A stretch of 64,000 nucleotides of DNA. Origin: Lutimonas saemankumensis. GTDB lineage: Bacteria; Bacteroidota; Bacteroidia; Flavobacteriales; Flavobacteriaceae. Below, piece by piece: positions 1-6,910 of the stretch. The translations under genes were made by a program, and so were the position numbers. The stretch covers positions 62,001 through 126,000 of the forward strand of contig NZ_JAIUZR010000003.1 in assembly GCF_020171465.1 (NCBI RefSeq). The letters are read 5' to 3'. A model generated the notes under the pieces. It was not told the DNA's origin and ran no database searches. It saw only the letters and a list, made by a program, of their open reading frames with translations. Within the stretch, counting starts at the first letter, position 1. Each line of letters starts with the position of its first letter.

Positions 1-592
1 ACAGCGATCAGATTATGTAAGAGGCTACGGTTATCAGGGAGCTGCAAGCAGAAGGAACTGGAGAAGAGGTATTGCTGAAATGAGTTTTGGTGAATCTATG
101 AAAAATGAACTGGTAAAACCAGGCCCATGGGTGATCGGAATTACAGGATTTGGAGAATGTCTTCCCTATCACGACAATAAGATAACATTGAATTACGATA
201 AGACGGACCAGTGGGGGTTACCCACAATTGACTTTGATGTTGAGTTTAAGGAAAATGAGAGGAAAATGAGGATCGATATTCAGGAACAGGCTGTTGCAAT
301 GCTTAAAGCAGCAGGTTATGAAAAAGTCCAGGGGTTTGATAACCCTAATGATTATGCACCGGGACTGGCCATACATGAAATGGGAGGAGCAAGGATGGGA
401 AGAGATCCCGGGACTTCTGTTTTGAACGGATATAATCAGGTTCATGCAGTGAAAAATGTATATGTCACTGACGGGGCATGTATGACTTCTTCAGGCTGTC
501 AGAATCCATCCCTGACCTATATGGCTCTTACAGCAAGAGCAGCGAATCACGCAGCCAAAGAGTTTAATAAAAACAAAAATAAAGAGATATGA
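1..592 (+). CDS. GMC-family flavoprotein dehydrogenase, C-terminal part (cut by window start)
   Basis: The frame is open from base 2, so this is the C-terminal ~196 residues of a protein that starts outside the window. The GMC C-terminal fold is recognisable: an N-proximal R-G-Y-G-Y-Q-G segment, the HEMGGARMG stretch, then DGACMTSSGCQNPSLTYMAL, the region that carries the catalytic His/Asn pair in glucose-methanol-choline oxidoreductases. The family uses FAD to oxidise alcohols or sugars. The next gene encodes a gluconate-2-dehydrogenase subunit-3-like protein, so this is probably the catalytic subunit of a periplasmic membrane-linked sugar dehydrogenase. Its stop codon overlaps the next start (ATGA). 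The substrate (glucose, gluconate or another sugar) cannot be read from this part. Confidence 0.9.
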   Translation, partial: QRSDYVRGYGYQGAASRRNWRRGIAEMSFGESMKNELVKPGPWVIGITGFGECLPYHDNKITLNYDKTDQWGLPTIDFDVEFKENERKMRIDIQEQAVAMLKAAGYEKVQGFDNPNDYAPGLAIHEMGGARMGRDPGTSVLNGYNQVHAVKNVYVTDGACMTSSGCQNPSLTYMALTARAANHAAKEFNKNKNKEI

Positions 593-1212
593 AAAGGAGA
601 GAGGCGTTAAAGGGCCTGGGTATGGCAACGGGATTACTTGTAGCAACACCTGCCGCTTTAAGCGTATTGCAGTCTTGTGAAGAAAAGAAGGAGACTTGGT
701 CAGCTTTATTTTTGAAACCCGAAGAAAAGAAGCTGGTATCGGACCTGGTAGACATCATATTACCCTCAGGTGCTACTCCAGGCGGTTTGGAATTGAATCT
801 TCCTCAGTTTATTGACCTAATGTGCAAGGATACATTATCTGAAGAGGAGCAACATTTATTTCATGAAGGCAGTAAAATCTTTTCCGTCAGGCTGGAAGAA
901 CTTTCCGGTAAAATGACGGAAAAAACCACTAGAAAAGAGGTAGAGGAATTGTTTTTAAAATATTTCAAGCTAAATCCAAAGGAAGAGGGTAAAGTAAAAT
1001 ATTTGTTGTATCGTAACAGGGATGAGCTGGATGAAAAGGAAAAAAAGGACTTTGATCTTTACAAATTTCTTTTTACGGTTAGAGGGCTTTCATTGTTTGG
1101 CTATTTCACGTCTGAAAAAGTAGGAACCCAGGTACTTAATTTTGATCCCATTCCGGGAGAATATTCACCTTGTATACCTGTATCTGAGGTGGGAAATGCC
1201 TGGACTATTTGA
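589..1212 (+). CDS. Gluconate 2-dehydrogenase subunit 3 family protein, TAT-exported
   Basis: This 207-residue protein begins with a twin-arginine signal (MKRREALKGLG, then a hydrophobic run) ending at a Cys near residue 30 (SVLQSC), so it may be a TAT-dependent lipoprotein. The length and position after a GMC oxidoreductase match the small gamma subunit of FAD-dependent glucose or gluconate dehydrogenases. In that family the subunit helps export the folded catalytic partner, which lacks its own signal. The start overlaps the stop of the GMC gene by 4 nt, which suggests translational coupling. No cytochrome subunit follows, so the electron acceptor is not encoded next to it on this side. Confidence 0.85.
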   Translation: MKRREALKGLGMATGLLVATPAALSVLQSCEEKKETWSALFLKPEEKKLVSDLVDIILPSGATPGGLELNLPQFIDLMCKDTLSEEEQHLFHEGSKIFSVRLEELSGKMTEKTTRKEVEELFLKYFKLNPKEEGKVKYLLYRNRDELDEKEKKDFDLYKFLFTVRGLSLFGYFTSEKVGTQVLNFDPIPGEYSPCIPVSEVGNAWTI

Positions 1213-1235
1213 TCAAAAAACATTCATTTTTTAGT

Positions 1236-2195
1236 ATGCAAAGTAAATTTATCATTGTACTGTTTTCCGTTTTCGTGGTGGCAGGATTTTCTAATTTAAG
1301 AGAAGATGAGGAAATGAAAAATCACAAAGTTGGATTAAGCTTAAAAATTAATGCCAAGTTAGGAGAGGGTGCTTTCTGGGATCATAAGGAGAAGCTATTG
1401 TATTGGGTTGATATTGAGGATCGAAAAGTTTTTTTATTTGATCCCCTTACAAAATCGAATCAGGTTTTTGAAACCCCGTCGCGTGTTGGAACCGTGGTGC
1501 CAAAAAGTAGGCATGAAGCAGTTATCGCCCTGGAGGATGGGATTTACATACTTAATACTGAATCGGGGAACATTTCACTTTTGTCAGATGTGGAATCCAA
1601 AATGAATGAAAACCGATTTAATGATGGTAAATGTGATCCTAACGGAAACTTATGGGTGGGATCCATGCATTTGGAGCAGACAGCTCCAAAGGCCAACCTT
1701 TACAAAATAAGCCCATCCGGTGAGAGTACTAAAATGCTTGACAGCATAACGATTTCCAATGGTATAGTTTGGACAAGGGATAAAAGTACCATGTATTATA
1801 TAGATACTCCTACTGGCCATATAAGGGCATTTGACTATGATTTAGATACAAGTGAAATTTCCAATGAACGTATCGCTGTGGTGATTCCTGAATCACTGGG
1901 TTATGGAGATGGTATGGCTATCGATGAAGAAGACAAGCTTTGGGTTGCTCTCTGGAATGGAAATTCTGTGGTTAGGTTTGATCCTGAATCTGGTGAGCTT
2001 ATGGAGAAAATTATTATTCCTGCACATAATGTAACTTCTTGTTCATTTGGAGGCCCCAACTTTGAAACGCTTTATATCACTACGTCAAGTCTCGATATGA
2101 ATGAAGAAGAATCAAGGAAATTCCCTGATGCAGGATCGATATTTGAGGTGAAGCCAGGAGTAAGGGGAGTTAAAGGTAATTTTTTTGGACAATAA
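1236..2195 (+). CDS. SMP-30/gluconolactonase family protein, probably exported
   Basis: This is a six-bladed beta-propeller lactonase of the SMP-30/regucalcin/gluconolactonase family, hydrolysing aldono-lactones to aldonic acids. The usual metal-ligand positions are visible: Glu in LGEGAFWD, Asn in NRFNDGKCDPNG, Asn in ISNGIVW and Asp in GYGDGMAIDEED. The ATG at 1236 gives a hydrophobic leader (MQSKFIIVLFSVFVVAGF), so the enzyme is probably periplasmic. A TTG at 1209 overlapping the upstream stop (TTGA) is an alternative start, and an internal ATG at 1314 would give a cytosolic form. Between a sugar dehydrogenase and gluconokinase it most likely converts gluconolactone to gluconate. Confidence 0.87.
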   Translation: MQSKFIIVLFSVFVVAGFSNLREDEEMKNHKVGLSLKINAKLGEGAFWDHKEKLLYWVDIEDRKVFLFDPLTKSNQVFETPSRVGTVVPKSRHEAVIALEDGIYILNTESGNISLLSDVESKMNENRFNDGKCDPNGNLWVGSMHLEQTAPKANLYKISPSGESTKMLDSITISNGIVWTRDKSTMYYIDTPTGHIRAFDYDLDTSEISNERIAVVIPESLGYGDGMAIDEEDKLWVALWNGNSVVRFDPESGELMEKIIIPAHNVTSCSFGGPNFETLYITTSSLDMNEEESRKFPDAGSIFEVKPGVRGVKGNFFGQ

Positions 2196-2196
2196 T

Positions 2197-4071
2197 ATGA
2201 TTATAATAGTGATGGGCGTTAGCGGATGTGGTAAAACCACGATCGCCCGAGAACTTTCAAACAGGCTTGATATTCCATTTTATGATGCAGATAGCTATCA
2301 TCCGCAGGAGAACATTGACAAAATGTCGAGTGGAACACCTTTGAACGACCAAGACCGCGCATCCTGGCTGGAAATTCTTTCTTCCAATTTACAGGAGTGG
2401 GAAGCAGTAAATGGAGCGGTCCTTGCCTGTTCCGCCTTAAAGGAAAAGTATAGAAAAATATTGTCCAGAAATCTTAAAAACATTCAATGGGTCTATCTTG
2501 ATGGATCGTATGACCTTATCATGGATCGGATCAATAAGAGAACCGGACATTATATGAGTGGAAAATTGCTAAAATCTCAATTTCAGGCTCTTGAGATCCC
2601 GCAGTATGGAATACATGTGGATATAGCGCAGTCGCCTGTAGAAATCGTTGATCAAATAAAATCAGATATGGAAAGTAAAAAGAGTGAATTCGGTGTCTTT
2701 GGTTTGGGTGTAATGGGGAGCAGTATCAGCTTGAACGTTGCAGATAAGGGATACCGGTTATCTGTATATAACAGGGCTGATGGGGGTGAAGCAGATGTGG
2801 TGGATAATTTTTTATCTGAAAATTCAGAATACAAGAATATATATGGATTTACTGAACTGAAGGCTTTTATTGATTCTCTTTCAAGACCCAGAAAGATCCT
2901 TATTATGATCAAGGCCGGGCCAACGGTTGATTTGGTTCTCAATCAACTGTTTCCTTTACTTGAAGAGGGCGATATTGTAATTGACGGAGGGAATTCCCAT
3001 TATCTGAACACAAAGAAAAGATTCGATCTCGCCCGGGAATTTGGAATCGAATTTATTGGAGCAGGAATTTCAGGAGGTGAAGAAGGAGCCAGGAAAGGGC
3101 CTTCAATCATGCCTGGAGGAAGTGCGGAAAGTTATGGGCAGGTTTCCGATATTTTGGAATCCATTGCTGCCAAAGATGATTTTGGAAAAACCTGTTGTGC
3201 CTATATAGGCCCAGAAGGGTCAGGCCATTTTATTAAAATGGTCCACAATGGGATCGAATATGTGGAAATGCAGTTGTTGGCAGAGATTTATGCTTTGTTA
3301 TCCAAGCAGATGGATTACCAGGAAATGGCCTCACTGTTTAAAAATTGGAACAGTGGAAAGGCTTACAGTTATCTTTTGGACATTACCATTACAATTTTGG
3401 AGAAAAAGGAAGGAGATGTCTACTTGCTGGATTTGATCCTGGACAGAGCGGGAAACAAGGGAACCGGGTCCTGGTCGAGTAAAGCCGCTTTTGATCTTGG
3501 TATACCAAACACAATGATGTCCTCGGCAGTATTTGCAAGATACATTTCTTCTTTTAAGGAAGCACGTGTAAAAATGGCCTTGAAATTGGAAACCAAAGAA
3601 AAGAGCACGGCCAACATAGACCTAAAATCCTTGGAACAGGCATATCATTTTGGTAGACTGATCAATCATCAACAAGGCTTTAAGCTCATGGAATCAGCAT
3701 CAAACTCATTCAATTGGAATTTGAATTTCTCTGAAATAGCAAGAATATGGTCCGATGGCTGCATTATTAAGTCGTATTTGATGAATGAGTTGCATGAGGA
3801 GTTCAAATCAGAGCAGGACTTAATTCAAATGAATTCTGTTTTTGAAGCACTCAGGAAAACGGAGCAATCCGTAAAGCATGTTTTAGCCGTGGCTCTTGAT
3901 AACAGGGTTTCCATGCATTGTCTGACAGCTTCCTATCACTATTGGATCGATATGACGAGTGCAAGGTTATCAGCCAATCTTATACAGGCACAGAGAGATT
4001 TTTTTGGGGCGCATACTTACCAGCGAACAGATTCGCCGGAATCGGAATATTTTCATACGAATTGGTTGTAA
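2197..4071 (+). CDS. Bifunctional gluconokinase / 6-phosphogluconate dehydrogenase fusion
   Basis: Two complete enzymes lie in one 624-residue frame. Residues 1-160 are a GntK-type gluconokinase: P-loop GVSGCGKTT at 7-15, DADSYHP, and the CSALKEKYR segment. From about residue 163 a full 6-phosphogluconate dehydrogenase follows: NAD(P) motif GLGVMG, the signature GISGGEEGARKGPSIMPGG, GHFIKMVHNGIEY with the catalytic Lys and His-Asn, LDRAGNKGTGSW, and the C-terminal QRDFFGAHTYQR...FHTNW. Together they turn gluconate into ribulose-5-phosphate, CO2 and a reduced nicotinamide. The ATG at 2197 lies one base after the lactonase stop; a TTG at 2185 is less likely. The inter-domain linker is short and polar (SDMESKKSEF). 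Confidence 0.95.
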   Translation: MIIIVMGVSGCGKTTIARELSNRLDIPFYDADSYHPQENIDKMSSGTPLNDQDRASWLEILSSNLQEWEAVNGAVLACSALKEKYRKILSRNLKNIQWVYLDGSYDLIMDRINKRTGHYMSGKLLKSQFQALEIPQYGIHVDIAQSPVEIVDQIKSDMESKKSEFGVFGLGVMGSSISLNVADKGYRLSVYNRADGGEADVVDNFLSENSEYKNIYGFTELKAFIDSLSRPRKILIMIKAGPTVDLVLNQLFPLLEEGDIVIDGGNSHYLNTKKRFDLAREFGIEFIGAGISGGEEGARKGPSIMPGGSAESYGQVSDILESIAAKDDFGKTCCAYIGPEGSGHFIKMVHNGIEYVEMQLLAEIYALLSKQMDYQEMASLFKNWNSGKAYSYLLDITITILEKKEGDVYLLDLILDRAGNKGTGSWSSKAAFDLGIPNTMMSSAVFARYISSFKEARVKMALKLETKEKSTANIDLKSLEQAYHFGRLINHQQGFKLMESASNSFNWNLNFSEIARIWSDGCIIKSYLMNELHEEFKSEQDLIQMNSVFEALRKTEQSVKHVLAVALDNRVSMHCLTASYHYWIDMTSARLSANLIQAQRDFFGAHTYQRTDSPESEYFHTNWL

Positions 4072-4200
4072 TAACCTAGTTTTTAGATGATTATTGAAGT
4101 GCTTGGCAATAAGGTTTTCCGTTTAAAATCAACGCCACCTCTTCATGCTGGTATAATAAATTAGTGGTTTCTTCCGTTTATTATTAAAAATTGCGAAGAA

Positions 4201-4350
4201 ATGAAAAATGAAAGATCAGGAGTTTCTGACAATCACGACAGAAAGAAACAGAGCGTAAAAGATATCTTTAACAGCAAGGCCCAACGGCTCGCTGAGAAGG
4301 AATACGAAGAGTATTACAATAGAATCAGGCAACTGAGCCGAGGGCTCTGA
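4201..4350 (+). CDS. Small hypothetical protein, 49 aa
   Basis: An ATG-to-TGA frame of 49 codons encoding a charged, probably helical peptide. It starts MKNERSGVSDNHDRKKQ and ends EEYYNRIRQLSRGL. It ends at 4350, the base next to the stop of the convergent gene at 4351, so the two genes sit tail to tail with no spacer. I do not recognise a family. Support is the intact frame, clean start and tight packing; there is no visible -7 box. It could be a small cytosolic protein or a chance frame. Confidence 0.45.
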   Translation: MKNERSGVSDNHDRKKQSVKDIFNSKAQRLAEKEYEEYYNRIRQLSRGL

Positions 4351-4758
4351 TCAGCTTATCTTGAAAAAATCTCTGACATAAGCCAGTTTCTGATTATGTG
4401 TCATATTACCCGTAGTATTCGTTGCCTTAAGCTTTAAGGCCAGATCCGGAGTATCCGAAACAATTTTTTCCAATTTAAACTTCATTTGAGCGGGCCCAAA
4501 CAAAAGTATTTCATCAGCTTTTGACAATTCTTTGACAATTTTCTGAAGGAATTTGTTGGTGTATTCTTTGATTCTGTTTTCTTTTCCTTTTTCATCTACC
4601 ATGTACTGATCGCCAAACCTGCCAAATTGCTTTTTCTCCCCTTCTTCCCTGATTCTCGTTTCAATCCCAGAATAGATGATTTTGGATTGTACCGATTTTT
4701 TCGTGAGTGTAATGAGGTTAGCCTCTTTTTGATCGATCCAGATACCTAGCTTTCGCAT
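4351..4758 (-). CDS. Conserved hypothetical protein, eRF1-domain-3/baeRF-like
   Basis: A 135-residue soluble protein. It starts MRKLGIWIDQKEANLITL and contains a charged middle part (IREEGEKKQFGRFGDQYM) and a segment reading KADEILLFGPAQMKFKLEK. The pattern of a short strand with an early Asp, then a helix and a 'hxLhGPxxxKxxL' strand, resembles the small bacterial relatives of eRF1/Pelota domain 3 that often occur near ribosome-hibernation genes. This is a resemblance by eye and the role is unknown. It lies 16 nt downstream of the guanine deaminase gene on the same strand and is probably co-transcribed with it. Confidence 0.7.
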   Translation of the reverse strand: MRKLGIWIDQKEANLITLTKKSVQSKIIYSGIETRIREEGEKKQFGRFGDQYMVDEKGKENRIKEYTNKFLQKIVKELSKADEILLFGPAQMKFKLEKIVSDTPDLALKLKATNTTGNMTHNQKLAYVRDFFKIS

Positions 4759-4774
4759 AACAGAATAATTTAAA

Positions 4775-5320
4775 TTAATACTCTATTTTATCTTCTTTTT
4801 CTTTCCATGTTTTAAAGGCCTTCAACGCCTCTTCGCGATTTAACTGCTCAAATGGAATCTTTCTTTTGCTCAATTCCAAATTGAGCTCCTGATAAATAAA
4901 ATTATCGTCAAAACCGATTTTTGCTGCGTCGGTTTTATTACAGCCGTAATATACTTTTTCAGGCCTGGCCCAATAAATTGCACCAAGGCACATTGGACAG
5001 GGCTCACAGTTTGTATAAATGATACAACCTTCGAGCTGAAAAGAATCAAGATGTTTACAAGCCTCTCTTATCGCGATAATTTCAGCATGAGCCGTAGGAT
5101 CATTTGTGGAGGTAACTTTGTTATTCCCTCTGCCAATAATCTCCCCGTCTTTAACTATTACACATCCAAAAGGCCCTCCTTCATTCTGAATAACTCCTTT
5201 GATTGCAATGGCCGTTGCCTGATCCATATATCCAGTATCTTCATTTGATACTTCATCATTCTGATCATTGAGCGCTTTGGCAGCTTCATCAATAAATTTC
5301 TTATTAAAATTATTGCACAT
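4775..5320 (-). CDS. guaD: Guanine deaminase (CDA-fold nucleoside/base deaminase)
   Basis: A zinc-dependent deaminase of the cytidine-deaminase fold. The zinc/catalytic motifs are PTAHAEIIAIREAC (His, with the proton-shuttling Glu) and NCEPCPMCLGAIYWARP (PCxxC). The C-terminal region with GFDDNFIYQEL and a terminal Tyr matches the Bacillus-type guanine deaminase rather than tRNA-adenosine deaminase TadA. It would convert guanine to xanthine and ammonia in the cytosol for purine salvage or nitrogen recovery. Its 181 residues exceed the usual ~156 because of an N-terminal extension of ~25 residues. It is downstream of fumC with a hairpin between them. Confidence 0.88.
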   Translation of the reverse strand: MCNNFNKKFIDEAAKALNDQNDEVSNEDTGYMDQATAIAIKGVIQNEGGPFGCVIVKDGEIIGRGNNKVTSTNDPTAHAEIIAIREACKHLDSFQLEGCIIYTNCEPCPMCLGAIYWARPEKVYYGCNKTDAAKIGFDDNFIYQELNLELSKRKIPFEQLNREEALKAFKTWKEKEDKIEY

Positions 5321-5340
5321 GGATCTAAAGGTTCATATTA

Positions 5341-5373
5341 AGGTGAAAGACAGGGCATACCCGCCTTTCACCT
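5341..5373 (-). terminator. Hairpin between fumC and guaD
   Basis: A perfect 9-bp inverted repeat (AGGTGAAAG at 5341-5349 with CTTTCACCT at 5365-5373) encloses a 15-nt loop in the spacer between two same-strand genes. There is no good U-tract in the direction of transcription, so it may be an attenuator or RNA-processing structure rather than a full terminator. Confidence 0.45.
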
Positions 5374-5383
5374 TCAATTTCAG

Positions 5384-6784
5384 TTATACTTTCAGGCTTC
5401 CAACCATATCCTCTGGCTTAACCCATTCGTCAAATTCTTCTCCGGTCAGAAAACCAAGATTAATGGCTTCTTCTCTTAAAGTTGTTCCGTTTTTATGAGC
5501 GGTCTTGGCAATTTTAGCGGAATTCTCATAACCTATCTTTGTATTCAAAGCTGTAACCAGCATCAGTGAATTGTTCAGTAATTCCTGAATTTTCGGATAG
5601 TTTGGTTCAATTCCTACCGCGCAATTATCGTTGAAAGAAACGCATGCATCACCAATGAGTTGGGCCGAGTGCAAAGCGTTGGCAGCCATCACAGGTTTGA
5701 AAACATTTAATTCATAATGCCCTGTCATGCCACCTACCGTTACTGCAACATCATTCCCAATGACCTGTGCACAAACCATTGTAAGCGCTTCTGACTGTGT
5801 AGGGTTTACTTTTCCGGGCATGATAGAAGATCCAGGTTCATTCGCCGGAATAATGATTTCTCCAATACCACTTCTTGGTCCTGAAGCGAGCATTCTGATA
5901 TCATTGGCTATTTTCATCAGCGATACCGCAAGTTGTTTTAAGGCACCATGAGTTTCAACCACAGCATCATGGGCTGCAAGGGCTTCAAATTTATTCTCAG
6001 CCGAGACAAAAGGTAATTCTGTAAATTCAGCTATATATTTTGCCACAAGTTCCGCATATCCTTCCGGAGTGTTGATTCCTGTTCCAACGGCTGTTCCTCC
6101 CAGGGCCAATTCGGATAGGTGCTCAAGCGTATTCTTAAGTGCTTTTATCCCATGATCAAGTTGCGAGACATATCCTGAAAATTCCTGCCCCAAAGTAAGC
6201 GGAGTCGCATCCATCAAATGCGTTCTTCCAATTTTTACAACATTCGAGAATTCGATTGACTTTTGATGAAGTGTTTCTCTTAATTGTTCTACTCCGGGAA
6301 TCGTAACTTCAACGACCTTTTTGTAAATAGCAATATGCATACCTGTTGGGAAGGTATCATTAGAAGATTGAGACTTGTTCACATCATCGTTTGGATGAAT
6401 GAAACGCTCACTGTCCGTAAGATCACCACCGCGATTTACGTGGGCTTTATTGGCGATTACCTCATTACAGTTCATGTTGCTTTGTGTTCCGGATCCGGTT
6501 TGCCATATAACCAGTGGAAATTGATCTGTTAATTTACCTTCCAGTATTTCATCACATACCGCTCCTATGGCATCTCGTTTTTCCTTATCAAGTACACCCA
6601 GTTCGTGATTTGTATATGCTGCTGCTTTTTTCAAATAGGCAAATCCTTCTATGATTTCCTTTGGCATTGAAGCTGCTTCCCCAATTTTAAAATTGTTTCT
6701 GGATCTTTCTGTTTGAGCTCCCCAGTATTTATCTGCGGGTACCTGGACTTCTCCAATTGTATCGCGCTCTATTCTGTAATTCAT
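5384..6784 (-). CDS. fumC: Class II fumarate hydratase
   Basis: A 466-residue class II fumarase converting fumarate to L-malate in the TCA cycle. The N-terminus ([16 protein letters not shown]), the [13 protein letters not shown] segment and the superfamily signature [15 protein letters not shown] are all present, and the length matches the iron-independent tetrameric FumC. The ATG at 6784 is preferred over the frame's upstream extension because a -7 box (TATCTTTG) lies at 6814-6821, about 30 nt upstream. guaD and the 135-residue protein follow on the same strand. The argininosuccinate lyase/adenylosuccinate lyase fold is shared, but full-length similarity favours fumarase. Confidence 0.96.
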   Translation of the reverse strand: MNYRIERDTIGEVQVPADKYWGAQTERSRNNFKIGEAASMPKEIIEGFAYLKKAAAYTNHELGVLDKEKRDAIGAVCDEILEGKLTDQFPLVIWQTGSGTQSNMNCNEVIANKAHVNRGGDLTDSERFIHPNDDVNKSQSSNDTFPTGMHIAIYKKVVEVTIPGVEQLRETLHQKSIEFSNVVKIGRTHLMDATPLTLGQEFSGYVSQLDHGIKALKNTLEHLSELALGGTAVGTGINTPEGYAELVAKYIAEFTELPFVSAENKFEALAAHDAVVETHGALKQLAVSLMKIANDIRMLASGPRSGIGEIIIPANEPGSSIMPGKVNPTQSEALTMVCAQVIGNDVAVTVGGMTGHYELNVFKPVMAANALHSAQLIGDACVSFNDNCAVGIEPNYPKIQELLNNSLMLVTALNTKIGYENSAKIAKTAHKNGTTLREEAINLGFLTGEEFDEWVKPEDMVGSLKV

Positions 6785-6813
6785 GTGTGATAAATTTGAT
6801 TCTAAACGTGCAT

Positions 6814-6821
6814 CAAAGATA
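6814..6821 (-). promoter_or_regulatory. -7 promoter element of fumC
   Basis: TATCTTTG on the - strand matches the Bacteroidota consensus TAnnTTTG. It would start transcription near 6810, about 25 nt before the fumC ATG. No convincing -33 TTG is seen at the usual spacing. Confidence 0.5.
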
Positions 6822-6910
6822 CAAAACAACAGGCAGAAAAGGGCTCAAATCAAGGTGATTTTTGTCATGAAATGGTTGAGCGTAAGCTTGTATTTTCGCA
6901 GGTTTGGATT

